Below are positions 25,141-34,336 of a stretch of 64,000 nucleotides of DNA, piece by piece. A program made the translations under genes and the position numbers. Source of the stretch: Formosa algae (GTDB taxonomy: Bacteria > Bacteroidota > Bacteroidia > Flavobacteriales > Flavobacteriaceae); NCBI RefSeq assembly GCF_001439665.1, contig NZ_LMAK01000013.1:1-64000 (forward strand), in the 5' to 3' direction. How positions within the stretch are numbered: the stretch's first letter is position 1; each line of letters starts with the position of its first letter. Under the pieces are notes generated by a model. The model worked only from the letters and a program-made list of their open reading frames with translations, was not told the DNA's origin and did not search any database.

Positions 25141-26133
25141 ATGAAACAAATACTTAACAGACTTATTAATCACGAACACATCTCTAAAGAAGAAGCAAAA
25201 CGTGTATTGGTAAATATCTCTAAAGGTGATTATAATCAGAGTCAGATTGCTTCATTTTTAACGGTATATATGATGCGTAGCATCACCACAGACGAACTTG
25301 AAGGCTTTAGAGATGCGCTTTTAGAATTATGCTTAGCAGTAGATTTGTCAGGGTATAATACCATTGATTTATGTGGTACCGGAGGCGATGGAAAAAACAC
25401 CTTTAACATCTCAACTTTAGCTTCATTTATTACAGCTGGAGCAGGTGTACACGTTACCAAACACGGTAATTACGGCGTCTCTTCTATTTCTGGTTCAAGT
25501 AACGTTATGGAGCATTTAGGAATAAAATTTACTAACGATGCAGGCTTCTTAGAAAAGTGCTTAGACAAAGCAGGAATTTGTGTGTTACACGCCCCTTTGT
25601 TTCACCCAGCTATGAAAAACGTAGCGCCTATTCGTAGAGAATTAGGTGTTAAAACATTCTTTAATATGCTTGGTCCCATGGTAAATCCTGCATTTCCAAA
25701 GAATCAATTAGTTGGCGTGTTCAACTTAGAATTGGCACGATTATACGGATACCTATATCAGAATACAGACAAGAATTTTACAATTCTTCATGCTTTAGAT
25801 GGATATGATGAAATTTCATTAACCAGTGATACCAAAGTGATTTCTAATCATTCTGAAACCATGTTATCCCCAGAAGATTTTGGAGTGCAAATGATTAAGC
25901 AATCTGATATTTTTGGAGGTGATACGATTAAAGACGCTGCAGATATTTTTGTAAATATTTTACAAGGACAAGGTACAGCAGCACAAAACAACGCCGTTTG
26001 CGCAAATGCTGCCATGGCCATAAAAACAGTAAACAACACTTCTTTAACCGATAGTTTTGCTGCTGCTCAAGAATCTTTACATTCAGGAGAAGCTTTAAAA
26101 CGATTTCAAATTTTAGTAGATTTAAGCGCATAA
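25141..26133 (+). CDS. trpD: Anthranilate phosphoribosyltransferase
   Basis: A 330-residue enzyme that joins anthranilate to PRPP. The PRPP-binding glycine loop CGTGGDGKNTFNIST and the anthranilate site region KHGNYGVSSISGSSNVMEHLG are present. It starts 2 bp after trpG and ends 4 bp before trpC, so translation is probably coupled. Confidence 0.97.
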   Translation: MKQILNRLINHEHISKEEAKRVLVNISKGDYNQSQIASFLTVYMMRSITTDELEGFRDALLELCLAVDLSGYNTIDLCGTGGDGKNTFNISTLASFITAGAGVHVTKHGNYGVSSISGSSNVMEHLGIKFTNDAGFLEKCLDKAGICVLHAPLFHPAMKNVAPIRRELGVKTFFNMLGPMVNPAFPKNQLVGVFNLELARLYGYLYQNTDKNFTILHALDGYDEISLTSDTKVISNHSETMLSPEDFGVQMIKQSDIFGGDTIKDAADIFVNILQGQGTAAQNNAVCANAAMAIKTVNNTSLTDSFAAAQESLHSGEALKRFQILVDLSA

Positions 26134-26137
26134 CAGC

Positions 26138-26923
26138 ATGAATATTTTAGATAAAATTGTAGCAGATAAACGCACAGAGGTAGCTTTAAGGAAAACATTA
26201 ATTCCGGTAAAACAATTAGAGCAGTCTATACTCTTTTCAAAAGAGACCAATTCTTTAGCTTCAGCCTTAAAAGCGAGTACTAGCGGTATAATTGCTGAAC
26301 ATAAACGTCGTTCGCCATCTAAATCTGTAATCAATCACAATCTAAATGTGTTTGATGTGGCAAAAGGCTACGAAGATGCTGGTGTTTGCGGCATGTCTGT
26401 TTTAACCGATGGTAAATATTTTGGAGGAAGCCTAGACGATTTACTTACCGCTCGTGCGAGTTGTAATTTGCCATTACTCCGCAAAGAATTTATAATAGAC
26501 ACCTACCAAATTATTGAAGCGAAAGCGTACGGAGCAGATGTTATATTATTAATCGCCGCAATACTAACTCGGGAAGAAATCAAAACCTTTTCAAAATTAG
26601 CAAAAAGCTTGAATTTAGATGTGCTTTTAGAAGTACATAACGAAGAAGAACTGCATAAATCACTTATGCCAAGTTTAGATATGTTAGGTGTAAACAACAG
26701 AAATTTAAAAACGTTTGAAGTTTCTCTAGACATCAGTAAAGCATTAAGCACATTAATTCCTGACGATTTTGTAAAAGTATCTGAAAGCGGTATCAGTAGC
26801 ATTGAGGCCATAAGAGAATTACAACCTTACGGTTACAAAGGGTTTTTAATTGGTGAAAACTTCATGAAAACCGACAATGCCGGAGCAAGTGCAACCGAAT
26901 TTATAAAGGCTTTAAACCTATAG
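26138..26923 (+). CDS. trpC: Indole-3-glycerol phosphate synthase
   Basis: A 261-residue TIM barrel. Typical motifs are [12 protein letters not shown] near the N terminus, [31 protein letters not shown] and SESGI. It converts the product of TrpF into indole-3-glycerol phosphate. Unlike in E. coli it is not fused to TrpF, which instead is fused to TrpB in the next gene, 2 bp downstream. Confidence 0.97.
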   Translation: MNILDKIVADKRTEVALRKTLIPVKQLEQSILFSKETNSLASALKASTSGIIAEHKRRSPSKSVINHNLNVFDVAKGYEDAGVCGMSVLTDGKYFGGSLDDLLTARASCNLPLLRKEFIIDTYQIIEAKAYGADVILLIAAILTREEIKTFSKLAKSLNLDVLLEVHNEEELHKSLMPSLDMLGVNNRNLKTFEVSLDISKALSTLIPDDFVKVSESGISSIEAIRELQPYGYKGFLIGENFMKTDNAGASATEFIKALNL

Positions 26924-26925
26924 GT

Positions 26926-28755
26926 ATGAAACTAAAAGTTTGTGGTATGAAATTCCCCGAAAACATTTCAGAAATTGGGAGTTTACAACCTGATTATTTG
27001 GGATTCATTTTCTACGATAAATCGGCACGTTGTATACATACGGAAATTCCAAATATTTCAGAACGCATTAAAAAAGTTGGAGTATTTGTTAATGCCACAA
27101 CAGAGACAGTAATTAAAACCGTTTTGGCAAACAATTTGAAGGCTGTTCAACTTCATGGAGACGAATCGGTTGCCTATTGCAAAGTCATCAAGCAAGAGCT
27201 TCCAGAGATTGAAATCATTAAAGTATTTTCTATCAAAGATGAATTCAATTTTGAAGTTTTAAAACCATTTGAAGACACATGCGATTATTTTCTTTTCGAT
27301 ACTAAAGGTAAATTACCTGGCGGAAATGGATATACCTTCAATTGGAATATTCTTGAAGATTATCCTTCAACAAAACCTTATTTTTTAAGTGGAGGTATTG
27401 GAGATTCTGAAATAGAAGCCGTTTTAGAATTTTCAAAAAGTAAAGCATCAAAATACTGTTATGCCATTGATGTAAATAGTAAATTTGAAATCAAACCAGG
27501 TTTAAAAGATTTCGAACGTGTAAAACAATTTAAAAAGCAATTATTTAGCAACTTAGCTACAAAACAACATACAATGAGTTACAATGTAAATGAGCAAGGT
27601 TATTATGGCGAATTCGGCGGTGCATACATCCCGGAAATGTTATATCCTAATGTTGAAGAGTTACGCCAAAACTATTTAAAAATTATGGCAGAACCTTCGT
27701 TTAAAGAAGAGTTCGACCAGTTATTAAAAGATTATGTTGGGCGACCATCTCCCTTATATTTCGCCAAACGATTAAGCGAAAAATACAACACTAAAATCTA
27801 TCTTAAACGTGAAGATTTAAATCATACAGGAGCACATAAAATCAACAATACTATCGGTCAGATTTTAATGGCACAGCGTTTAGGTAAAAAGCGTATTATC
27901 GCGGAAACCGGAGCAGGTCAACATGGTGTGGCAACTGCCACAGTTTGTGCACTTATGGGCTTAGATTGTATTGTGTATATGGGTGAAATAGACATCGCTA
28001 GACAGGCTCCAAATGTAGCACGAATGAAAATGCTTGGAGCAACTGTAATTCCAGCCTTATCTGGAAGTCGTACGCTAAAAGACGCGACTAACGAAGCCAT
28101 TCGCGATTGGATTAACAATCCGGTAGATACACATTACATTATAGGAAGTGTGGTTGGACCGCATCCTTATCCGGATATGGTGGCGCGTTTTCAATCTGTA
28201 GTGTCTCAAGAAATGGAATGGCAATTACAGGAAAAAGAAGGTCGCACTAAACCAGACCACGTTATTGCATGTGTGGGTGGTGGTAGTAATGCAGCCGGTG
28301 CTTTTTATCAGTATTTAGATGAAACAGATGTAAACTTAATCGCGGTTGAAGCGGCTGGTTTAGGTATAGATACTGGAGAAAGTGCAGCAACCTCAGCATT
28401 AGGAAGAGAAGGTATTATTCACGGTAGTAAAACCTTATTAATGCAAACAGACGACGGACAAATTACAGAGCCGTATTCTATCTCAGCTGGATTAGATTAC
28501 CCTGGTGTAGGACCAATGCATGCGAATTTATTTGCTTCTGGTCGTGCAGAATTTATTTCGATTACAGATGATGAGGCCATGAACGCGGGTATGGAATTAT
28601 GTAAACTAGAAGGTATTATTCCTGCTATTGAAAGTTCTCATGCTTTAGCCGTATTCAAGAATAGAAAATTCAACCCTGATGAAGTCGTGGTGTTGAGTTT
28701 ATCTGGTCGAGGTGATAAAGATTTACAGAATTATATCGATTATTTTAAAATATAG
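26926..28755 (+). CDS. trpF-trpB: Phosphoribosylanthranilate isomerase fused to tryptophan synthase beta chain
   Basis: A single 609-codon frame. Residues 1 to about 207 are TrpF ([47 protein letters not shown]). Residues about 208-216 are a short linker, and 217-609 are a full TrpB beginning [17 protein letters not shown], with the PLP lysine K305 in HTGAHKINN and the GGGSNAAG phosphate loop. No stop separates the parts. The second part starts with ATG at 27574, so a separate TrpB may also be made. The fusion catalyses two non-consecutive steps. A lost stop codon or sequence error at the junction is the alternative. Confidence 0.93.
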   Translation: MKLKVCGMKFPENISEIGSLQPDYLGFIFYDKSARCIHTEIPNISERIKKVGVFVNATTETVIKTVLANNLKAVQLHGDESVAYCKVIKQELPEIEIIKVFSIKDEFNFEVLKPFEDTCDYFLFDTKGKLPGGNGYTFNWNILEDYPSTKPYFLSGGIGDSEIEAVLEFSKSKASKYCYAIDVNSKFEIKPGLKDFERVKQFKKQLFSNLATKQHTMSYNVNEQGYYGEFGGAYIPEMLYPNVEELRQNYLKIMAEPSFKEEFDQLLKDYVGRPSPLYFAKRLSEKYNTKIYLKREDLNHTGAHKINNTIGQILMAQRLGKKRIIAETGAGQHGVATATVCALMGLDCIVYMGEIDIARQAPNVARMKMLGATVIPALSGSRTLKDATNEAIRDWINNPVDTHYIIGSVVGPHPYPDMVARFQSVVSQEMEWQLQEKEGRTKPDHVIACVGGGSNAAGAFYQYLDETDVNLIAVEAAGLGIDTGESAATSALGREGIIHGSKTLLMQTDDGQITEPYSISAGLDYPGVGPMHANLFASGRAEFISITDDEAMNAGMELCKLEGIIPAIESSHALAVFKNRKFNPDEVVVLSLSGRGDKDLQNYIDYFKI

Positions 28756-28765
28756 ATGTTTTTCC

Positions 28766-28785
28766 ATTTCCGAGAAGGCGGAAAT
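28766..28785 (+). repeat. Palindrome upstream of the GIY-YIG gene
   Basis: ATTTCCG (28766-28772) and CGGAAAT (28779-28785) form a hairpin with a 6-nt loop just before the GIY-YIG gene. A second palindrome of similar size and motif (TTCC/GGAA) follows the gene. Confidence 0.5.
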
Positions 28786-28800
28786 CTTATCAATCTTTTT

Positions 28801-29085
28801 ATGGATGTTTATTACGTTTACATATTAACCAATAAAAACCATACCGTTCTATATATAGGTCGTACAAAACAATTGAAAGTAAGATTAATTCAACATAAAA
28901 ACAACAGTATAAAAACCTTTACAGGAAGATATAATGTACATAAGTTAGTCTATTTTGAAACTACGAAATATATAAATAACGCCATTAAAAGAGAGCGGCA
29001 ATTAAAAAAGTGGAATCGAAAATGGAAAATAAATTTAATTAAAGGATTGAATCCAGATTGGAAAGATCTTTCAGAATACATATAA
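28801..29085 (+). CDS. GIY-YIG nuclease family protein
   Basis: A 94-residue small nuclease of the URI/Cho type. The beta-hairpin VYYVYIL...VLYIGRT corresponds to GIY-YIG, R and H occur in VRLIQHKN, and the catalytic-type Glu lies in AIKRERQLKKWNRKWKINLI. I start at ATG 28801; an upstream in-frame ATG at 28756 would run through the hairpin. Such genes are common in Bacteroidota, often standing alone. Here it interrupts the trp operon between trpB and trpA and has a palindrome on each side, so it may be, or derive from, a small mobile unit. Its DNA target is unknown. Confidence 0.88.
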   Translation: MDVYYVYILTNKNHTVLYIGRTKQLKVRLIQHKNNSIKTFTGRYNVHKLVYFETTKYINNAIKRERQLKKWNRKWKINLIKGLNPDWKDLSEYI

Positions 29086-29095
29086 AAATTAAAAG

Positions 29096-29115
29096 ATTCC
29101 CTCCTGCGAGGGAAT
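29096..29115 (+). repeat. Palindrome downstream of the GIY-YIG gene
   Basis: ATTCCCTC (29096-29103), loop CTGC, GAGGGAAT (29108-29115) form a perfect 8-bp hairpin 18 bp before trpA. Its form recalls the REP-like palindromes common between flavobacterial genes. Confidence 0.6.
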
Positions 29116-29133
29116 ATAAACTCTTCATTTAAA

Positions 29134-29898
29134 ATGAACAGAATAAATCAAAAACTCCAAGAAGACAAAAAATTACTGTCTATATATTTTACCGCTGGAT
29201 ATCCTAGCTTAAACGATACGGTAAGCATCATTGAAGACCTTGAAAAAAATGGTGTAGATATGATAGAAATCGGATTACCTTTTAGTGATCCCTTAGCCGA
29301 TGGTCCTACCATACAAGCAAGTTCTACACAAGCTTTAAAAAACGGAATGACCACAGCAAAATTATTCGAGCAATTAAAAGACATCCGTAAAACCGTGTCT
29401 ATTCCATTAGTCATTATGGGATATTTTAACCCGATGCTACAATACGGTGTAGACGCGTTCTGTAAAAAATGTCAAGAGATTGGTATCGACGGTTTAATTA
29501 TTCCTGATTTACCTGTAGATGAATATAAAGCCCATTATAAAGAGACTTTCGAAAAATATGGTCTTGTGAATGTGTTTTTAATTACACCACAAACTTCAGA
29601 TGAGCGTATTGCCTTTATAGACGATATGTCTAACGGATTTATTTATATGGTAAGTAGCGCTAGCGTAACTGGAAGTCAGTCAGGGTTTGGAGACGAACAG
29701 ACAAAATACTTTAAACGTATTGCTGATATGAACCTGAAGACACCACAAATTATCGGTTTCGGAATTAATAACGAGGAAACTTTTAATCAGGCCACAGCCT
29801 ATACAAAAGGTGCGATTATAGGAAGTGCTTTTATTAAATATATTACCGAAAATGGGATTAAAAACATTGGTGAATTTACCTCTAAAATAAAACCCTAA
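29134..29898 (+). CDS. trpA: Tryptophan synthase alpha chain
   Basis: A 254-residue TIM barrel that cleaves indole-3-glycerol phosphate to indole for TrpB. The catalytic Glu lies in MIEIGLPFSDPLADGP, the catalytic Asp in IIPDLPVDEY, and the phosphate loop includes GFGINNEET. It is the last gene of the operon, separated from trpB by the GIY-YIG insertion (about 380 bp). Confidence 0.97.
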   Translation: MNRINQKLQEDKKLLSIYFTAGYPSLNDTVSIIEDLEKNGVDMIEIGLPFSDPLADGPTIQASSTQALKNGMTTAKLFEQLKDIRKTVSIPLVIMGYFNPMLQYGVDAFCKKCQEIGIDGLIIPDLPVDEYKAHYKETFEKYGLVNVFLITPQTSDERIAFIDDMSNGFIYMVSSASVTGSQSGFGDEQTKYFKRIADMNLKTPQIIGFGINNEETFNQATAYTKGAIIGSAFIKYITENGIKNIGEFTSKIKP

Positions 29899-30000
29899 CA
29901 CACTCGTTTAACAGTTCTTAACAAAGGTTTAGTAGAATTTTGACACCCAAAATACACTTGATTCTTTATCTTACGATTGAATCAATAAAAAAGAGAAACT

Positions 30001-30144
30001 ATGGGAATTATTAAAGACAAAAAGAAATTTACAACTAAAGAAGAACAATCAACACCAACAAATCCTACGGCAAACACCAATCAGGATACCAATACGTTCG
30101 ATATCGATAAACAAACGATAAAAGAACAACAAACAAAGAAATAA
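30001..30144 (+). CDS. Small charged protein, hypothetical (47 residues)
   Basis: A 47-codon frame starting MGIIKDKKKFTTKEEQSTP, very rich in Lys, Gln, Asn and Thr, ending KEQQTKK. AAGAGAAAC precedes the ATG, and a strong terminator follows the stop within 20 bp. That makes a compact unit likely to be a real gene. The protein looks disordered and has no recognised family. A possible promoter (TTG at 29940, TATCTTAC at 29967) is imperfect. Confidence 0.55.
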   Translation: MGIIKDKKKFTTKEEQSTPTNPTANTNQDTNTFDIDKQTIKEQQTKK

Positions 30145-30157
30145 TTTATCATACATA

Positions 30158-30191
30158 TAAAGACTTTTCTACAGCAGGAAAGTCTTTTTTA
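30158..30191 (+). terminator. Terminator after the 47-residue gene
   Basis: AAAGACTTTTCT pairs with AGGAAAGTCTTT (one G-T pair) around a 5-nt loop, followed by TTTTT. It separates the small gene from trmL. Confidence 0.8.
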
Positions 30192-30212
30192 TGCTTTAAC
30201 ACCACATATAAT

Positions 30213-30665
30213 ATGCCTTTAAACATTGTCCTTTTTGAACCTGAAATACCTAACAATACAGGAAACATTGGTCGGTTAAGTTTGGCCTCCGGCTCACATT
30301 TACATTTAGTAAAACCTTTCGGATTCGAAATAGACGATAAACGTTTAAAACGTGCGGGTTTAGATTATTGGCAACATTTAAATATTACCTATTACAATTC
30401 TATAAGTGAGTTCTTCCAAATAAATGCTGATAAAAAAATGGCATTTTTATCGAGTCATGGCGAGAAAAGTCATTGGGATATCGATTTTGAAGACGATATG
30501 TTTCTCATCTTCGGTAAGGAATCTGTGGGCTTACCTAAACAACTTCTTGAAGATTATAAAGACTCGCTTTTTAAAATCCCGCTTTTTAGTGAACATATCC
30601 GCAGTTTAAACCTTGCAAATGCTGTAAGTATCGTGGTTTATGAAGGCTTAAAAAAATTACGCTAG
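30213..30665 (+). CDS. trmL: tRNA (cytidine/uridine(34)-2'-O)-methyltransferase
   Basis: A 150-residue SPOUT-family enzyme. The N terminus LNIVLFEPEIPNNTGNIGRL, the central FGKESVGLP and the C-terminal knot RSLNLANAVSIVVYEGL are diagnostic. It methylates the wobble ribose of certain tRNA-Leu species. It is a single gene with no close partner. Confidence 0.95.
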   Translation: MPLNIVLFEPEIPNNTGNIGRLSLASGSHLHLVKPFGFEIDDKRLKRAGLDYWQHLNITYYNSISEFFQINADKKMAFLSSHGEKSHWDIDFEDDMFLIFGKESVGLPKQLLEDYKDSLFKIPLFSEHIRSLNLANAVSIVVYEGLKKLR

Positions 30666-30740
30666 CACCTCAATTTATTTTAAAAAGCTGATTAATTAAT
30701 TTGTACATTTCGCTCCTAAAATACTAGTTAACAGATTTTC

Positions 30741-32264
30741 ATGGAAGATATTGAAAATATTGAATTAGCGTATTTAAGTCTAGATGATTATCAAGAACTT
30801 AAAGCCGCAATGATTGAGTCGTACAGTAGCATGCCCGATTCCTATTGGAGAGAACACCAAATAGAAACTTTAATAAAACAATTTCCGGAAGGGCAAGTTG
30901 TTATAAAAATAAACAACCAAATTGCGGGTTGCGCCCTGTCTATAATTGTAGATTATAGTCAATTTGACAATGCACACACCTACAAGGATATTACCGGGAA
31001 TTATACGTTTAGTACACACAATAAAAACGGAGATGTTATTTATGGTGTAGATGTGTTTATAAAACCAGAATTTAGAGGTTTACGTTTAGGTAGACGTCTT
31101 TATGATTACCGTAAAGAACTATGTGAACGCCTTAATTTAAGAGGTTTAGCTTTTGGAGGTCGTATTCCTAACTACCATAAATTTTCTAGCGAACTTTCAC
31201 CTAAAGAATATATAGATAAGGTGAAGCGTAAAGAGATTCATGATCCTGTTTTAAACTTTCAAATTTCTAATGATTTTCATCCTACTCGTGTATTGAAGAA
31301 CTACCTTGAAGGTGATAGTAATTCGGAAGATTACGCCGTGCTTTTAGAATGGGATAACATTTATTACGAAAAGAAAGAGACTAAAGCTGCAACAACTAAA
31401 AAAATTGTGCGTTTAGGATTAATTCAGTGGCAAATGCGTCCATATAACGACTTAGATGAATTGATGCAACAAGCAGAATATTTTGTTGATGCCGTTTCTG
31501 GATACCGAAGCGATTTTGCATTATTTCCTGAATTTTTTAATGCGCCATTAATGGCAGACGATAACCATTTATCGGAACCCGATGCTATTAGAAATTTAGC
31601 TGAACATACGGCGGAAATTGTATTGCGCTTTTCTAAATTAGCTATTTCTTATAACATCAATATTATTACAGGGAGTATGCCTGAAATCGCAGAAGATAAC
31701 CGCTTGTATAATGTTGGGTATTTATGCCGAAGAGATGGAACTACCGAACGCTATGAAAAACTTCATGTTACACCAGACGAAGCCAAAGTTTGGGGTATGG
31801 AAGGTGGTTACAAGCTTGAAGCGTTCGATACAGATTGTGGAAAAATTGGTATTTTAATTTGTTACGATTCTGAGTTCCCTGAATTAAGCAGATTATTAGC
31901 CGATCAAGGTATGGATATTTTATTCGTCCCATTTTTAACCGATACTCAAAACGGATATTCTCGTGTAAGACATTGCGCACAGGCTCGAGCTATTGAAAAT
32001 GAATGTTATGTAGCTATCGCAGGAAGCGTTGGAAACTTACCGAAAGTACACAACATGGATATTCAGTTCGCACAATCTATGGTATTTACACCTTGCGATT
32101 TCGCTTTTCCGGCAAACGGAATAAAAGCAGAAGCCACGCCAAACACCGAAATGATTTTAATAGCAGACGTCGATATCGATCTGCTTAGAAATCTAAATCA
32201 ATTTGGCAGCGTTAAAAACCTAAGAGACAGACGAAAGGATATTTTTGAATTACGAAAAAAATAA
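30741..32264 (+). CDS. GNAT acetyltransferase fused to a nitrilase-type carbon-nitrogen hydrolase
   Basis: A 507-residue two-domain protein. Residues about 1-200 form a GNAT domain (YGVDVFIKPEFRGLRLGRRLYDYRKEL is the acetyl-CoA loop). Residues about 220-505 form a nitrilase-superfamily amidase with Glu in FALFPEFF, Lys in YEKLHVTP and catalytic Cys in GILICYDSEFPEL. The same fusion is seen in other Bacteroidota and Proteobacteria. It probably acylates and hydrolyses related amine/amide substrates, but the substrate is not known. It is monocistronic and ended by a terminator. Confidence 0.92.
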   Translation: MEDIENIELAYLSLDDYQELKAAMIESYSSMPDSYWREHQIETLIKQFPEGQVVIKINNQIAGCALSIIVDYSQFDNAHTYKDITGNYTFSTHNKNGDVIYGVDVFIKPEFRGLRLGRRLYDYRKELCERLNLRGLAFGGRIPNYHKFSSELSPKEYIDKVKRKEIHDPVLNFQISNDFHPTRVLKNYLEGDSNSEDYAVLLEWDNIYYEKKETKAATTKKIVRLGLIQWQMRPYNDLDELMQQAEYFVDAVSGYRSDFALFPEFFNAPLMADDNHLSEPDAIRNLAEHTAEIVLRFSKLAISYNINIITGSMPEIAEDNRLYNVGYLCRRDGTTERYEKLHVTPDEAKVWGMEGGYKLEAFDTDCGKIGILICYDSEFPELSRLLADQGMDILFVPFLTDTQNGYSRVRHCAQARAIENECYVAIAGSVGNLPKVHNMDIQFAQSMVFTPCDFAFPANGIKAEATPNTEMILIADVDIDLLRNLNQFGSVKNLRDRRKDIFELRKK

Positions 32265-32287
32265 TCCATAAATCTACTCAACATATT

Positions 32288-32324
32288 AAAGCATCATATA
32301 AATTATTATATGATGCTTTTTTTG
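32288..32324 (+). terminator. Terminator after the GNAT-nitrilase gene
   Basis: AAGCATCATATAA pairs with TTATATGATGCTT around a short loop, followed by TTTTT. Confidence 0.85.
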
Positions 32325-32340
32325 TGTCAATTTTTAACAA

Positions 32341-32378
32341 TTAAACAACTGTTTAATTTAAACACTTGTTTAACTTTG
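32341..32378 (+). promoter_or_regulatory. tetR promoter with two tandem operators
   Basis: TTAAACA-nn-TGTTTAA occurs twice, at 32341-32356 and 32358-32373, with centres 17 bp apart and perfect 7-bp arms. The second copy overlaps TAACTTTG (32371-32378), a -7 element. This is the arrangement of an autorepressing TetR operator. Confidence 0.75.
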
Positions 32379-32404
32379 TACCCGTTTTATTACAAGATGG
32401 AGTT

Positions 32405-33025
32405 ATGAAGTTAAATGAAAAGAAAATCCAAATTCTACTAACGGCAGAAAAATTATTTGCCGATAATGGATTTGATGGTACTACAATCAGGCAAATTTCT
32501 AAAAAAGCAGGAATCAATATCGCCATGATTTCCTATTACTTTGGATCTAAAAAGAAGTTATTAGAAGCACTTTTAATATATAGAATTTCAGATTTTGGAT
32601 CTGAGTTTGATTCTATAGTCTCAGACAAAGGCACATATCTTGAAAAAATAGATGCGTTTATAGAGATGATGGTTAAACGTATTCACCAAAACAGACGCAC
32701 TCACAAAATTGTAAGTTTTGAATATTCTAATCCGTTTAGAGAAATCAACTTTGAGGCTTACGAAAATTACAAAAAAGAGAATTTTAATATCGTAGCGAAC
32801 TTCGTTAAAAACGGTCAGGAACAAAGCGAGTTTAGTAAAAACATTAATGTTCAAATGATTATCCCTACCATATTAGGAACCTATTTTCATTTTTATTATA
32901 ACAAGAATTTCTACCAAAACCTTTTAGATATTTCGAACGAATCAGAGATCGAACATTATGTACATAATCAATTAACTCAACACATTAAACAAACCATTAA
33001 AGCTTTATTAACTTATGAAGAGTAA
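32405..33025 (+). CDS. TetR family regulator of the efflux operon
   Basis: A 206-residue regulator with an N-terminal HTH (ILLTAEKLFADNGFDGTTIRQISKKAGINIAMISYYFGSK read in parts) and a variable ligand domain. I use the ATG at 32405, which follows the -7 element by 26 bp; upstream in-frame codons overlap the promoter. It overlaps the TolC-like gene by 11 bp and probably represses the whole efflux operon through the tandem operators, until a drug or membrane stressor binds. Confidence 0.93.
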   Translation: MKLNEKKIQILLTAEKLFADNGFDGTTIRQISKKAGINIAMISYYFGSKKKLLEALLIYRISDFGSEFDSIVSDKGTYLEKIDAFIEMMVKRIHQNRRTHKIVSFEYSNPFREINFEAYENYKKENFNIVANFVKNGQEQSEFSKNINVQMIIPTILGTYFHFYYNKNFYQNLLDISNESEIEHYVHNQLTQHIKQTIKALLTYEE

Positions 33026-34322
33026 ACTAATAGCCTTCTTATCGCTAGTGTTATTTTGCAACCTACAAAGTAACGCACAACAGACTAAACCACTTTCAAT
33101 TCCAGATGCTGTGCATTTGGCATTAGAGCAGAGTGATGAATCTAAAATAAATCAAGCACAAGTCACAACCTCAACTCATGAAGTACAAGTTGCTAAGACA
33201 CTGCAATATCCAGATGTTACTGCTGGCGGACAATACCGTTACTTAACACATGTCGATTTTTCTTCAGACTTATTAAGCGGAGAAGATGCCGAAAGTTCGA
33301 CCATTCCAGATGTAAATCAATTTTTAATGGGAAACTTAGATATTTCGATGCCTATCTTTTCTGGTTTCAAAATTAAAAACACCATTGAAGCTAGTAAAAA
33401 CATACTTGAAGCCACAACGTACAAGGCTAAAAATAACGACGAAAAACTGGCTCTGGAAACTATAAATTTATACATCAGTCTGTATAAAGCAGAACAGTCT
33501 ATTACAATGTTTGAAGATAATCTGGTAAGCGCTAAACAGCGTGTTACAGATTTTACTAACATGGAACAAAACGGACTTCTCGCACGTAACGATTTATTGA
33601 AAGCTCAGCTTCAAGAATCACAAGTTCAAATTTCTTTAGAAAATGCAAAGAAGACTAAAAACATATTGAATTACCGCTTAGTTAGTCTACTAAAACTACC
33701 AGAAGATACTAAAATTGAAACCATTTCTGAAAATTTTGGAATTGCTCCGGCTACAATTGAAACGGATACTTTCTACAGAAACGACCTTGAAGCTCTAAAA
33801 GCACAAGAACGGGCAACAGAAAATCAGATTAAAATTGCAAAAGGTAATTATTATCCGTCTATAGGTATTGTTGGAGGATATATGGCTGTAGATGTGCCAA
33901 ACGCTTTTACATTAACAAATGCCATGAATATTGGTGTGGGATTGTCTTACAATTTCTCTGAGATTTTTAAAAATAAAAGTGAAGTTGCTGTTGCAAAAAG
34001 CAAAGCAGACGAACTAAAATACACTATAGACAAGGCTACAGATGCTATTAAAGTTGAAATAGAAAATGCAAGTCAGGAGTATCAATTAGCACTGAAAAAA
34101 TTAAATCTGTATGCGAAATCTGAAGAACAAGCCATAGAAAATTATCGCATTGTAAAAGATAAATTTGATAATGGGCTTGCCGATACTAACGACACGCTAG
34201 AAGCCGATTTAGAACAACTACAAGCAAAAATTAATTTAGCCTTTGCTAAAGCAGATATCTCTCAAAAGTATTATGAACTTTTAACTGCACAAGGACAATT
34301 AACCACACTAATAAACAACTAG
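33015..34322 (+). CDS. TolC family outer membrane efflux protein
   Basis: A 435-residue outer-membrane channel component with a signal peptide cleaved after SNAQ. Long helical coiled segments and the repeated outer-membrane efflux motif (LYKAEQ...ARNDLLKAQLQESQ and NGLADTNDTLEADLEQLQAK) are visible. It should form the outer-membrane exit for the EmrA/EmrB-like pump encoded next. Its start lies inside the tetR coding end. Confidence 0.94.
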   Translation: MKSKLIAFLSLVLFCNLQSNAQQTKPLSIPDAVHLALEQSDESKINQAQVTTSTHEVQVAKTLQYPDVTAGGQYRYLTHVDFSSDLLSGEDAESSTIPDVNQFLMGNLDISMPIFSGFKIKNTIEASKNILEATTYKAKNNDEKLALETINLYISLYKAEQSITMFEDNLVSAKQRVTDFTNMEQNGLLARNDLLKAQLQESQVQISLENAKKTKNILNYRLVSLLKLPEDTKIETISENFGIAPATIETDTFYRNDLEALKAQERATENQIKIAKGNYYPSIGIVGGYMAVDVPNAFTLTNAMNIGVGLSYNFSEIFKNKSEVAVAKSKADELKYTIDKATDAIKVEIENASQEYQLALKKLNLYAKSEEQAIENYRIVKDKFDNGLADTNDTLEADLEQLQAKINLAFAKADISQKYYELLTAQGQLTTLINN

Positions 34323-34336
34323 TAACAAAAAATAAA

